Shown: positions 48,455 through 62,162 of the stretch, piece after piece
How the letters are laid out: each line of letters starts with the position of its first letter
Position numbering within the stretch: position 1 is the stretch's first letter
Assembly (NCBI GenBank): GCA_013399115.1
Contig: VXAA01006465.1
Location: 1-64,000, forward strand
From: Anseranas semipalmata
Lineage: Eukaryota; Chordata; Aves; Anseriformes; Anseranatidae
Length of the DNA stretch: 64,000 nt
Direction of reading: 5' to 3'
Notes under the pieces: generated by a model
The model's input: the letters and a program-made list of their open reading frames with translations, nothing else
The model's database searches: none
Told to the model about the DNA's origin: nothing
Made by a program: the position numbers and the translations under genes

Positions 48455-51400
48455 CTGATAGTCATTACTCTGTTGTTTTAAACCTGCTAGCTCCGGTAGC
48501 TACAATAACATTGACCACTTGAGTGCAATGACGCTGCTTATTTCAACTTGTACCCTGCTGTGTGCTGCTGTGGCCCTGTTGCTAACAGGACCTGAACGAT
48601 CCCAGGGCTGGCTGTTGGAACGGTCACAGTCATCGCTGCAGTGCCAGTGAGCCCGTGGCCTAGCAGAAGGAACAGCAGAGTCTTAAATATCCAAGATGGA
48701 CGAGGAAGGGTATTTAGATCCTTGAAATGTTTGTGGGTCTAGGCATCACACTCAGGTATTTCTTCCTGATAAAGGCCAATTTCTGCCCTGTGTTAATGTG
48801 TTTGGCTGCCCTGTCCCAGCTTTGCCCTTGGAAATTGGGAGATTTGGGTTCATGACCATGTTATTCTAAGACGATCACATTGTTCACGTGCTACACCTGT
48901 GTTTGTCATCCCATACTCTTCCATGCTGGCTCTGCCGTCCTCTGTTTATTAGAAAAATTGCTTTTCTGTCTAACCCATGTGGAGGAAAAAGTAGTCAAGA
49001 TACTTTCTGAGGAAAAAAAGAAAAAAAAGCAAGCCGGAGATGCCTCACTCCTGAGGCACAATCTTGGTACAAAGCCCATGGCCTATTAGTAGCCACAGTA
49101 GTACCATAATTCCCAAGCTACTGGGCTGTGCTGTGTGAGCAGCAGAGCCAGATAGGCTCCTGCCAGGAATCTGGTAGATCAGGACTTAGTTGCTGTAAAT
49201 CCTCCTTTAGAGGGGCCTCCCAGACATCGATGCCTATATCAGAAGCCCAGCCTCCCAACCTGGGCATCTGAAAGGAGGGCCGGAACAACACCCCTCTGGG
49301 CACAGCTGAGCTGCAAAATATTGGAGGTCGCCCTTGCTCCAAGAAAAACAAGCTGGAGGCTGTGCAACCTGGCTGGTGGGAGTTTGTGGCTGATGATACT
49401 TCCTCCAATTTAGAAAAAGTTACTTTTTCCTAATCGCCTACCTAAGTAGGGAGAGAATTGCATCCATACACAAGTGGTAATTGAAGGGAGAAAAAGAAGC
49501 TAAAGGATTTATGACAGAGAAGGTCTGAGGTACAGAAAAAGGATCTTAATCACAGAAAGACAGGGATATTGATATGCCTTGTGCAACGGCACGTGTTTCT
49601 GAGTGCAGTGGGTAAGATTCAAAACTGACCTGACAGCTTGAGCCCTTGTACGCACTAAAGATCTAGAAAAATATGGCATTCAATATGGTATTCGATTTCC
49701 CTGTCTTTGTTTCTTGGTTTCCTTGTATCTAGAGCTGGATCTGTGCAGAGTCTTTCTTTATAGTCTGGTACGTTGGGGCAAGTTTTTTCCTTCTGCTGTC
49801 TGTTTCTTTTTTCATAGCAGAATGTGAAGCACAAACGGCATGTTCTGAGGCAACAAAATTCAGAGAAAGTTGCTCATCCTTGCATCTTTATTTCCATTCA
49901 TGACCAGAAGTATTTATATGCCTAGTAATTATTCTGCTGACCATCGACTGAAAGTACAAATCCAGGAATAACAAAGAGTTGGTTCTAAAACAGTGAGGAG
50001 CACATACACTTCTCTTGAGTCGGTGACTTCGTTTCCCTAGGGAACATAAGGGCAAGTAGTGTGTCAGCACTGGCCCTCAAATCACCTCACTTCGTTAGGC
50101 AACTTCTGGTAGGACTTTGACTGTCTAAGCTGAGTCAGATAGACAGTTTGTGTTACACAAGAAATGCAGGTGATGAGAACCCTAACTCTTTGCATTAACT
50201 AACTCCCACTGCATCAATCTCATCTTCATCTTTGTTCTACACTTGCTTGCTGGATGTCACATTTTACTGTTGTGATGTATTCAGTATTACTCTACTTTTA
50301 AAAGTTTTGAGCTTTCCAAAATGTCACCATAACTGTATTCGATAACTTTCTTTTATTTATTACTAGCTAAGAAGGAGAAATGGCCTGTGAGAGGTAGCAT
50401 TAGGGATAAGAAACTGAGAAAGCAAAAGAAAATTACATGCATATGACTTACCAGGGAACTAATGGATTGGAAGGAAAAGGTGCAAATGCGTGGTGGTTTT
50501 TTTTTGTGTGTGTGTGAATACTTCTAATGATAGTGTCTGCTTGAGTTCCTACTTCAGCTGCATGTGGTGTACAGCAGTAGGACACATTAGCTACATGAAG
50601 AGCTGCTTGCAGAGTTACTTACCACTCCTTCTGTGGATGTTTAAGTTCTTCTCTCTCCTTGCTGAAATTGGACTCCATCCTGCACATGCTTATGCATGCA
50701 CTCAATTGTGCGACAAGTGTGTGAGTTGCTTGCTTAAAGTTGCACATGCACACCGTTCTGTGGGGCATCGAGACCGTTTCAGAGTAATGAGATATACATT
50801 CTGGGGTTAGTTAAGAAGCAGAAATAAATACTTTTTTTAATATATCGTGCAAATAATTCATCTTTTTATACCGTGTTTCAGAAACACACAGGTTATCCCT
50901 TGTCCAAAGCTAGTTCCCAACATAAATGGTATTTTTTCTCTTGAAATGAGATTGTCTAATATCTTTTAGCATCCTTTTAGAAAAACAGAATTCTGTGAAA
51001 AACTTGAAGTCAGCTTTTGTTTGTTTACTATTCTGTATTTCATTTTCTAAGGGGTTTCTATTGCCCAAGACTTTCAAAGCTATTACCTGACTTTACGGAT
51101 TTCCGATTTAGACGCACTTACAGGTTTGATTTTGCAGATAATTCTGGGTATTTGGGGGCTATTTAAGGTAGCTAAAATTTCCTCCTCCTCACAAAGTCAG
51201 GCATCTAAGTACCTTCATGCAGATTTAGTATCTCTGTGATATTTTTGCCAATGTGCTCACCAGTACTTAGAAATCTAGTCGTAGGGTCTAGGAATAAGAT
51301 TGTTTGGAAGGACCGTTGCACCTTGGAAAGTTTTGCTAGTAATTATTGTAAAATCACTATATGAGTTAGGAATATGTTTTTACTTTCTAATATGAAAACC

Positions 51401-53159
51401 AGACCATGAAATTAATATTCAGACACAGTAGAGTAGTCCTTTTCATTACTTAAATGGGCTTAATTGGAGTTACAGCAATTTTAGATGGCATACTAGCAGC
51501 ACTATATAAATTAGGTATGCGTTCCTATGAATAATACAGCCATTATCCAATTCCCCTTCTTCTTAATTTCATTTTCCTTCTTAAAAGAAGTTAAAGCTTT
51601 TGTCACCTCCTTAATACAAATGATATTTTCCTCTTAGGAAGGAAATAATAGAATGATAAATGGTGCCAAACTGTAAGACAACAGTGGGAAAGTCACTGGG
51701 AGCAGCGTTACAAGTCTTTTGTCTTTTGCAGTAATATGTGCCTTGAATTTTACCATGGTTTCAGCCTGATGATAAAGTGTAATGTGCCATGACCTGCTAC
51801 ATTTAGCAGACAATGGCAAAATTTGGAGACGGCAGTAAAACCTCTTTGTTGCTTTTTCTACTCATGCTCACATCTACACTTGTGCTTGTTTTCCTTCATG
51901 ATTGAGCAGGAAATGTCTGAACATATCCCCATCATATGCATCCATTCAGAAATACTTTCTGAAACAGTGACATAGCTCTCATAATCCTACATTTAATAAG
52001 TGCTGCCCTCTGTGTGTAGACGGTGTACTAGGTGCTGGGTTTGACTCTGTTAGTAAATGTGAGAGAAAAGAGATGCATCCTTGAGGTCAGCTAAAATTTT
52101 TGCGGTTGGGTGTTAGTGATTTCATACATGTTGCTTAACCAGCAGATTGTCCAGAAGAATGGGGAACCTGGACAGAGGTAGTCTAGGTGATGGTGTAACT
52201 TTCAGTTGCAGATGCCACTGAATTAAACCTACTAGTAGTAGCGGTTTACTTAGTGTTTTTAATAGGTTATCCAGTATCCCTTCCCAGAGCAGTACATACT
52301 TTCTATTAAAAAAGGTCCTATTTCTCAGACTTTTGAAAGCCCACCAAAATCTTTATTTCCTCAAATGAAAATATTCTCCATTTTGTTATCCTTCAGCAAA
52401 AGCTTGAAACAGTTGTAATAAAATGGAAGTTTTTAAGGGAAATTTCCCATTTATTTCAAAACCACTTTCCCCAAAAAAAGAGGTGTCTGGAAAAAATGGA
52501 CAATTTAACTTTTAATTTGCACTTGATATTTTATCCAGCTTCTCAAGAAGCAGTGGAAGATTTTAGTACCCGAATGAGAACGGGGTTTGCAAAACCTCTC
52601 AGCTTTCACTGGAACTTGAATGTTTCTGTCTTTGAACCTTTTGAACATCCTCTCATAACAAAGATGCTGATTAAGCATATTCTTTCAGCTCAATTCAGGG
52701 CTACGTTTTAGGGTCAGAATTATTTTTTTAATGGCCATTTTAGCCTTTCTGATACTTTCCACTCTCATAGTTATTCGGAAATGTGCATGAGATGGAAATG
52801 GATTTGAATATTTATCTTGCTTCCCTTTCCAATTACTTGCCATGATTTTTATAGGCTTAATTTTTCCTTCAGTATTTATGATATATTCTTGTCTAACTTC
52901 AATTCTGAGCAGTTGTCGTAACTGAGACTTAATGAAGGTTTTTGATGGTGAATATAAATGCAGTCAAATAAAACATTTTATTGTAACATATTCCAAAAGT
53001 AACCAGTGGTATTAATTGCACTGTTAGTGATTCAAACAGGGAGCTGAATTTTAAGTTTGTATATCCTTATAATAACAGCTAAGTAAATCATTGATATAAA
53101 ACAGTTTATTAAAGTACCTGAAGTTTCACCGCATGGCTTAGGAGGCATTATTTGTTTTC

Positions 53160-53224
53160 TTTCCTATATTCAGTTGAACTTGTTCACAGATATGCTTTCC
53201 TATATGCACTTGAAGTTGTTCACA
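53160..53224. repeat. Imperfect tandem duplication, period 36
   Basis: The 29 bases at 53160-53188 (tttcctatattcagttgaac then ttgttcaca) recur at 53196-53224 with three mismatches. This is an older duplication, about 150 bases upstream of the exon candidate at 53377. Confidence 0.8.
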
Positions 53225-53376
53225 ATTTTTTTAATGAATATTTCTAGAAGTATTTTCTTGATCAGCGAGTTTTTGTGAGCAGTTGATTGCAAGTAATTGG
53301 CAATCAAAATGCAAGCTGTGCTGATTCATTTTTATTAGACACGTCACTTATAACAAGGTATTGTTTCTCTCCCCAG

Positions 53377-53443
53377 ATAGAGGTTCCATTTCAGGAAAAT
53401 ATTAAAACAGAGATTTCAAAGGGACTTCAGAAAATGCTTAAAG
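53377..53443 (+). other. Best candidate internal coding exon, 67 nt
   Basis: A near-ideal 3' splice site (ttgtttctctccccag) is preceded by a branch-point-like cttataac. The exon of 67 bases ends in AAG|gtaagta, an almost perfect donor. Of the three frames only one is open. It reads IEVPFQENIKTEISKGLQKM and two more residues, starting in phase 0 and ending in phase 1. The peptide is amphipathic and charged, with no Cys, as in a helix of a real protein. I cannot name the protein. No further exon with such strong sites and a matching phase was found on the + strand, so neighbouring exons would be outside the window or tens of kb away. Confidence 0.35.
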
Positions 53444-54455
53444 GTAAGTATGTTCCTAAGCACTTTACTGAATGCAGACTATAATGAGAGTAATTCTTAA
53501 AAGCAAGTTTCTGCTATGAATAGTTGTGTTTATGAGTTTTAAAATCCACTTTCTGTCTGTGTTCTCCAATGCTAAATTAAAACTTGCTGCTTCCATTAAC
53601 ATCCCTGCCAGGAAATTCACTTGCCAGAAATAGCTGTAGAGAGGGAGCCGAACAAGAATGTGAATGCAACCACAGCAAATGCTGTTTTTGAGTGAATAGT
53701 CAGGGGAATAGGAGGTGCAATTCCAATCTAATTACAGCCTGAACAATGTATGTCATCCATTGAACTAAAGGATTTAGAATAAAGGCTTTTTAATGTACAT
53801 TATCTAGCCACCCAAATATGGAATTAATTTGATCACTCTTTGGTGGTGTATTTTTTTTCATACAATTAGTCATACAAGACAAGCAGATGTTTACTGTTCT
53901 CAGGTTCTTCTCTTTGCCATCAGAACAACAGGTTTTCAAAAGCAGTGTGGTTGAATCAAATGTATGTGTGCATATTGACACATACGACCATCTCCCTCCC
54001 ATGCTCTGTAGTTTAATTTAAGGAATTTAGAAGTAATTTAAGGACTGCAGTCCACAGCACTGCAAATGTTGTTTGTCATGTAATCTATAACATGTCATAC
54101 AGAGGGGCTCAGACCTCATTAGAATCTCATTCCTAGCCAGAGTCTGGAGGTAGAGGCCTTAGTGCAGGTAAGGAAAGTTCACTGTGCAGGTAGAGCCTGA
54201 GGATGGGGATCAAATTTGTTCTGCCACCTGTCAAGGGATAGCTCTGCTATGCAGGGTGTTACGAAAAGACAAAAACGTGTGGTGGACCTTTTTTCTGGAC
54301 AGCACAGGGTAGGATCTGCTCAAGCCTGTGTTTAGGTTTCTAACCAGGGAATTGGCAGTTTAGGCTGTCTCCAAGTGATCTTAACAGTATCTTAGCTCAC
54401 CCCCATAAAGAAACTTCATTTAGAATATTTTAAAATGCTTATAATTTCAACAGTT

Positions 54456-54490
54456 ACACACACATGTGTGCACACACATGCACACATATG
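54456..54490. repeat. CA/TG-rich microsatellite
   Basis: Alternating CA and TG units include the 12-base palindrome cacacatgtgtg. The purine-pyrimidine alternation is of the Z-DNA-prone type. The array is short and interrupted. Confidence 0.85.
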
Positions 54491-56117
54491 GTTTCAGTGA
54501 ACTTTAACATATCTGATGTCATGCATTTAACTATATTAGAAATCTAGTCTTATTTTGGATAGTTTTCTGAGTTAGTACTGGATACTGAATTTTCATTACC
54601 AAATGCCTAGTTATTATGCTTATAGTACATTAATGATGTAATTTTATAATAGCTGAAAATGTATTCACAATGGTGTAACATTTCACTCCCAGAGTTTGAA
54701 ATTATAATCAACAACCTGCTCCTTAATTTAGAAAAAGCAACCGTATCAAACACATATTAATGATCGTATCTTTCAGTGATACTTTAATAACAAAAGATTT
54801 GGAAGTAGATCACTAAAACTGTCAAACTAGTATGTTCCTGTCCTGTGCTGATTGTTACACAGATTGTTTACTAAGGAAAAGGGAAGTCTTGCTTACCTGG
54901 CAGAAAGCAAAGAAACAAGTTTCTCCTTGTTTAAGAGGTATTTCTGTGCAGAGTTTATAAATGCAAACACATGAAGTATATCAGTGATTTTTGCTTTATA
55001 ATCAGTGTTACCTGATTGGAGTACAACAGTACTCCATGTACTCACTTACAATGAGTAAAAAACTTCAGAGATTTCTTCCGCTCGGAGCATTGTGGGAACT
55101 TGCGCAAATAGGTGTCACTGGCAGATAACTAAATACAGATGGATGCGAAACAGTGTAAGTACTTTACAACTTGTTCTCTGCAAGAACGTGGAGAAGGAAG
55201 AAAAGCCAGTGAGAGTGCCAGTGGTTTGTTGCTGGGAGAAGATGGGGAGGCAGTGGTCTGGGTTCTCAGCTCTGCTACTAAACTGTTGTACACAGTCGTA
55301 TCATTTTCCCTTTCTCTTTCATTTTGTTAAGTCAATTACAGCATCGTTATGGTCACAATGAGACAGTAAGCTCAGTTGGTCCCTATCAGTGCCTTCTTAA
55401 ATTTAAATCTAGGAGAACACTCTTCCACTGCAGTATGGGGTAGGTGAGAGGTAACCTATGCTGTCATCCTCCATTTTCTGTATGTTCCTCCTGTGAAATG
55501 CAACCCACATTGAGTAGGAATAAAATGGGTTTATTAGCAAAGATGATTGGAGAGAGGAAGTGTTTTAAAGTTACCTGTATGTTTTAAGTGGAAGGCCATG
55601 TGGGACTTCATGTGGACTGGAACAATACTGTGCCTGAAAACAGCAGAAGTTTAAGGAGCATGGTGTCTCTTGGATACCTACCCCCTATAAACATGGTTGC
55701 CAAGGTTATTGTACATAAGACAAGAAGTCCATGGTTCTTGTTCGCTAACAGTTGCTCTTTCAGCCATTTTTAACCTTTTCTGTGGTTTTCACACATAGTA
55801 GTTTGTGTCAGAAGGGCACAGATTCCCCAAATGGTGACTTTTCGGGCCTCAGTAGCTGTCACCTCACAGCAGCCCAGAACTCAGTGCGGCCCAGTTTCTC
55901 CTGGGAGCATTACAGACTGAATTTGTAAGCCTAGAGGCTGGATTTCTATGTTGATTGTTGTTTCTGTGCTGCTCCCTTTTGTATCGCAGTATGATGCTGA
56001 CCCAGGAGTTCATGGCATGCTGACATGTACTAGACCTTTGAACAGCTTAATACTCTCTGCAGCTTTAGGAAGCAGTTGTTCAGCAGCAAATGAAGTTGGC
56101 CAGCCAGTGACTCAGCT

Positions 56118-56142
56118 ACACACACACATACACACACACACA
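56118..56142. repeat. CA microsatellite
   Basis: Two short CA runs are interrupted by one TA. It lies within the open frame at 55990-56298, where it would code for Thr and His repeats, which argues against that frame being a real protein. Confidence 0.9.
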
Positions 56143-59100
56143 AATTCTCATCACATTAATCGCCATTATCTCTGGGAACCTATCAACTTGCCTAACAAAC
56201 AGCTTTTGCAGAGGGCTTTGGAGGGCCATCAAATTCAGCTTGTTTTAGACAGCTTTTGTAATGGATCCTGCTTAGGTCAACCACAGGATTTGAACTGAGG
56301 AATTTCAGAGCATTAGTGAGCCATGAAAGGGCAAGTGCTGTCACCCTGAAGCAGTAACAGAGTCATTAGTGACTGAGGTCAGACAGCGAGTAGAGGAGGA
56401 GGGAGACCACACCACAATATACAGAAGCTGTAAAGCAGTGGGAAATCCGTGTGAGGTGTTTTCCCCCTTCACACCATGTCCTGCTGTCACACTCTCCTAC
56501 CTCAGTCACAAGGGAGATGGCCTAGAGTTAAGGTGTGCAGAGGTCACCTCCACACCAGCCAGCCCTTTCATTCTTCGGTCTTTCAGCAGTTGGAACAGTA
56601 TTTTGGTGAGGTGGATTTTAGCCTGTGAAACAAGTGCAAGTAGCATCTATTAATGTATTAACCTGGCTGACCAGATGGCAGAAGGCTCCACATTGCACTG
56701 AACTCTTTGAGAAGAGACTAAATTGGCTAGGATTCCCTAGCTGGGGAAAGAAATGACAGAGGGGAGATTACAAGAGACTTTTTATGAAATTATGAGAAGT
56801 GAAGGATGAATGGGAATCTTTAGTATGTAGCTTCTTACTAAGCAGGCAGCAGGTTAAAGCAAATGAAAGGAAGGCTTTCTCTTTACCAAATGTAATTACA
56901 TTGTGCATGCAAGTTGTTGCTTCAGGATGCTGTAGAGGTCAGGAGATGGCATTAGAGAAATTTGTAGAGTGTACATCAGTCCATGACTAACAAACATCAT
57001 GGTCCATGTGTAATCTCCTACTGAGAAGATTTTTAAGCTTTGCACAGCCAGTATGAGGAGAAATACCACTCTTAAACACGGTTGGTGCTCTTGTCTGCAT
57101 TCCTAAGCATCGGTACTGGCTGTTGTCAGAGATGCGATCCTGGATAGAATGCTTGGTCTAAATCTATATAGTCACTTCAGTGCTTTTAAGAAGTTTTTGA
57201 TTCACCCATGAATTAAGACATGGGGTCTGCAGCTTGCTGCTTTGTAGCTTCAACCTGTCAGTACAGAACCTTCTAATGGGGTTAACTTACTTCCCAGAGT
57301 GGAGAGGCTGTAGGCTTACCAGTGAGGAGTGGGACGAGTGATTTAAAGTAAATCATCCTAGAGCTGTCTTCTCTGATCTGCAATGTGTACATCCTGTTGC
57401 TATTGCAGCAGGATCTTCATGTGAAAATGAAAACACAGAATTTCATCTAAAGCGTTCATTCTCCCAGAGTACTTTAAAGCAGACATGATTTTATATTCAC
57501 AACACAAAAACCTGATCCATTCAGTATTTCACTTGAGCATGTCATTTATTTTCAATCTCCCTCTGAGTAAAGAAAGGTACTACGATAATAAATGAAAACA
57601 TAAATTCCCTTGAATTGCTGTTCTTCTCTTACTTTTTATATTGCTGCTGAGATTTTTGCTAGCATTGGTTTCTCTTCCTTGACACCTTTTGGTCTATCCA
57701 GTGAAATTTCTTAATGTTGGCTTTGAGAAGAAGAGAAAACTCTCTTTAAAATGCAAGGGGGGTTGATGAGGCTCTGTATCAGATTTTTTTTTTCAAAAAC
57801 GGGTTTACTTCAGACTCAAGATGGTATTTCTGGCTAGTGATGGTAAGAGAAAGCAGACCCCTCTGCACAGCTAATTAGTTAGTGTTCTTGCCCATGACTG
57901 CCAGACATAAAGATCTGCTTAATGTAATTGGGAACAAGGACTTGAACGTAGTTTTGTTTGCAGTCTCTCTTGATGGGTTTCTTCTTCATGGGCACACTAA
58001 ATATTTAAGGATTGGTATGGAGAAAGTGACTAATTCCGTAGCTTGTGGGCATTCAGCAGGACTGCATTCGGCTGCATTTATAGTCCTGAGCATTTTTCTT
58101 CTTTGTCTCTCACAACGAAGGTAATTGCTTCTGGCTGTTTTGGAAAAGTATGTTCAGCTTGCATGTTGCATCACAATTATTCTGTGAAAGTTCTTGACAC
58201 CCTCCTGTTTGTGGAACAAAACCAAATGCTAGAGCCTCAGCATTTGTGATGAGATACAGTTCCTGTTTTCCACATAGGTCTGCAGGTGACATAGAAATGC
58301 TGGCAGGACAAAGCGATTGTTGTAACACAGCTTGTCAAGAAAGGAAATCCGGACCTTGGGCTTTCATTACTCTGGGCTTTTGGTGACAGGTGCCCACATG
58401 GCCACTGCCTGACTGGTATGCTTGCATCCACACACAAGACATCAGTAATTCACAGCAAAGAGGCTAGACATCCAGTGAATATCAATAACGAGATTACCAC
58501 AGAACAAAGGACTTCCAGATGTGATCAGATGCCATTACATCTCTTTTGGTTTTAGCACTGCAGTTTCAGTGAGTAACCCTTTATTCTAGACAATGCAGAT
58601 GGTGTGTTGTTATAGCTGTTAGCGCTACTATGAGAAGGAAGAGCCAACCTTAAATACTCAGTACCTACCTCTCTGAGTGGATAGTGCACAGCTGACACTT
58701 AATTTCCTTTTTAATCTTCTTTAATACAGTAATGTACCCACATGTAATGTAGCTATGGAATGAGAAACCCTGATTGCTTATATAGAGAAGTACTTCTAAT
58801 AATTGCCAACAACATTACATAGCTGTAATCCACGGTATGGGAAGCAAGTGAGGCAAACAGGCTTGTGCTGTTGCTTGTGAGGCAAGAAGGAATGATGCTT
58901 TTACTAAGTGTTTTTTTCAGGAAGCTGGGTTAAGATTCACCAAATAATTCTTTAGATAAATAACTACCCGCTTGCCGTTTGAACTACATAGTGGATCAAA
59001 TGAATGTGGGTTGTCCTTATCTTGTAAAATTGAGTCGGTCATGTTGAGTGGAAGAAGTGTGAATCTTTGCAAGCCTATGGACATTTATTAGAAGTCTTTA

Positions 59101-62032
59101 GGCCTTTAGAGCTGCATGTTCTTTACTCCTTAGCTGAAGTTTCTGAAGTATTTTTCCTAGTAAGTGATGCTTTTCATACAACCGAGGAGCCCCTTGAGGG
59201 ACAGCTTACAGTTTAAAGTTGTTTATAAATTTTAATTAACCTTTACTTCAGTAGGTACTGGTTTCTACTGGGTTAACACATACTTGGGGAACAGTAAGAA
59301 GCCTCTGTACAGTATACTGCCTCTTTTGATTAAGCATGTAATTTCTGTTGCTGTTGATGTAGCTTTATCAAAAAGCTCTAAGTGTTTTTTTGTTGTTGTA
59401 GTTTTCTTTTTTTCAGATTGCAGATGCCAACAAAGTAACATCAGAATTTTCATACCACACAATATTACCTGGAGAAAAGTACTACCATAAGAAAGTAGGG
59501 AGACAGCAACGTGTACACCAAAGGCCAGATTTAAGACAGGAAAATACCTATGTGTCTTACAGGCATGTAAATCCTTCTCAGGGTCTGAGCCAAACTCCCT
59601 AAGTCTTTTTAAAAGCTATTGGCTCCTTAAGGCCAGATTTTTAGCAGTATTTGTAAGAGAGTGTTGGGGCACTGTAAACTTTGGTCAATTCAGCATTAAG
59701 CACGTCAAGATACAGATAAGTACCTAGTCGAATTTTCAGAGGATTTTCATAATATTAGGTACTTAGGCATTTTTCAAAATTATGCTACTGTCTGTATCTG
59801 CATCTTTAAGCCCTTAAATATTTCTATAAATCCAGACCTAACATCTTTAGGCTGTTGCTGAATATTAGACTTCAGCATTAAAATTTTTCTGGTGAAACTA
59901 AATAAACGTCCTACTTTTCAGAAATCAACAGGAGCTAGTCAGAACTTCTGAAGGTCAGACTTTGATTAGTAATGTGCTTAGCTCCCTGTGCTTTGTTACT
60001 TTAGGTTTGTTACTAAGTTTATCTTGAATAAAGCTTGACTACTTTAAGGTGCTGCTTGGCTACTAACATGGTAGAAATGGTAAGACGGTTAATACAACAG
60101 TTCTGATTTCTCCTCCTGGGAGAATGCTACACAGCATTGTTCAGAGCATGGACACTCACTGCTGTTCCTCAGTGCTGAGCAGGGAGAGTGGGCCTGCATG
60201 CCTACCCTGAGAAAAGGGGATCGAATCGTGGGTTTTGAAGGGGAGAAACTGCCCAGGCATGTGACGTAAGTGTGGTGATTGTGGCAAACAAATGAACACA
60301 TTTTCGATACTCCCATGTTGGCAAGCTCACCAACTGCTTTATGGAGCCCCTTCCTGAACTCTCTGACAATTGCAGGAAGCATGCAGAAGCATCTAACCTG
60401 GCCTGGCCAGGCAGCTTAACTCCTGGTAATTGTCTCTGAACTCTCCTTGGAGCGTGGGGCAGCTCCTAGTTTCATGCAGCTTAGCCAAGCTAAGCAATGA
60501 CTACCACAGTCCTGCTGCTGCAAAAATGCAGAAACAACTCTGCCAGCACAAAGGAGACTGCAAGGGCACACTGCTGTGGAGGGGAAGGACGAAGATGAGG
60601 GTGGAACCCTGGATCTCAGTAATTAGGTCAGCTTATGCTGTTTGGCTTCATGCTCAGCTTCGATGTGCAGAGTTGGAGAACTGAATCGGGCTTGGGATAT
60701 AGCCCTGCATTGGTACCCCAGGTTGCTGATGGCAACGAGGTGCAGCAGGCCCAAATCCCACATTTGGGAATTTTGAGGGAAAGCATAAAATGGGCTCTTA
60801 TGTCCAGGAGTTTTTAGTCTCTGTCTGCTTCTCGTTTCATAGGTGTCAGCTGAGGATAAGCACAAGACTGGGAGGCATTTAAATATTAGGGTATTAACGG
60901 GCCACAAGACTTGGGTGTGTGTTAAACTTTTGGAGAAAAATTATGTGACTTCCTGATAGTGTGAGTGTGGTGATAAGCCCCAAGGGATCATACCGTTCTC
61001 TGACAGCAGCATCCAAGATCCTCCCTCTGCTCTGGGGGCGTTTCATTTCAGAGAAATATAAGTACAGTAATAAAAGCTTCCTCCCCACCCTCCTCCCAAA
61101 GCAATTCCTCAGCTCATAGCCGCCTGTCCAAAGCTACGTCAGTAATGCTCCAGCATTCAGCCCAATAAAAATTTTGTCAAGGAAGCATAAAGTTCCTGTC
61201 AGATCTTTTCCATTAAAAATCATTTTTATAGCAGTGAGCTGTAACAAGCACACAGCTATGGAGTGAAAGTGTGAAATGATGAGAAATTTGGACAGTGTTA
61301 TCATCCAATGGGGACTCAGTGGCAGGCCACTTAGAATGTCTCCAGAGTATGGAGCCTGACAACCAGAATATTTTTCACAACAGATTATAATGTAAGAAAT
61401 TTATTACAGATCTCAAAGGGGAATAGCCCACACCACTGATTCCAGTCCTGCCTCCCAGATATACTACTTAGATAATATAAAGTCATAACTCCCTTTAAAT
61501 TATTTATGAGCCTGTCCCACCTTAGATTAAAAAATATTTCTACTAGAGACTTCCAGGGTTAATATCTGTAGCTTTGTGTTTGATTTGCTGAAATGCAGTT
61601 ATTTCTGTAGTCAACGGGAGATGTGTAGCATTTTCTTTGTCTGGTAACTACACAGCTGTAGCTTGCTGTGAACTGATCAGAAACAGGACATGAAACCATG
61701 ACCGTAACATGTAGGTCTAATCATAGTAAGCTACTGTATACAGCTGAGGTGGAGTAAATTTATTCAGTGAAAGAATTTGCATCGTGGTTGCTGACTAAAA
61801 TGAATCTGTTTTCATGGGATACCTCTGTTTAATCTTTCAGGATGGATCATGATGACATGAACCAAACTTGACATTCATCAGATTAATTCCTCATTTTCTA
61901 TCCAGAAGTAAGGAATGCTGATAATGTGCAGTGTATTTGTAGCAGACAGCAATGCTTGTGTAATAAACAATGTATGTCAACCAGCAGTTCTGATCATTCA
62001 TGAAAGAGCACACTGTTTAAACAGTGACTTAA

Positions 62033-62162
62033 GAATCATGGAATCATAGAATCATCGAATGGTTTGGGTTGGAAGGGACATTAAAGATCATCTGGTTCCA
62101 ACGCCCTTGCCATGGGCAGGGACACCTTTCACTGGATCAGGTTGCCCAAAGTCCCATCCAAC
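62033..62162 (-). mobile_element. CR1 LINE, very short 3' end
   Basis: The + strand shows a short-repeat tail (catggaatcatagaatcatc) followed by 'gaatggtttgggttggaagg', 'acattaaagatcatctggtt', 'ccaacgcccttgccatggg' and 'ggttgcccaaagtcccatcc'. This is the reverse complement of a common avian CR1 3' end with its tail preserved. Only about 130 bases remain, so the copy was heavily 5'-truncated. Confidence 0.95.

Larger units (their letters stand above)
47120..53376. other. Unique non-coding sequence, 6.3 kb
   Basis: No gene is recognised. An AT-rich block at about 48000-48250 contains an 18-base palindrome at its edge. A 24-base tandem repeat lies at 48385-48454. A GC-richer patch at 49120-49390 could not be assigned. 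AT-rich stretches at about 51340-51660 and 52800-53130 hold many TAAT cores and may contain conserved non-coding DNA. A 36-base-period duplication lies at 53160-53224. Confidence 0.55.
53444..62032. other. Unique non-coding sequence, 8.6 kb
   Basis: No complete gene is recognised. CA/TG repeats are at 54456-54490 and 56118-56142. A strong acceptor-like site at 55989 opens into a 102-codon frame (55990-56298). An acceptor at 61840 is followed by AATAAA at 61962-61967, which could be the last exon of a non-coding transcript. Most of the block is ordinary AT-rich DNA. Confidence 0.55.
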
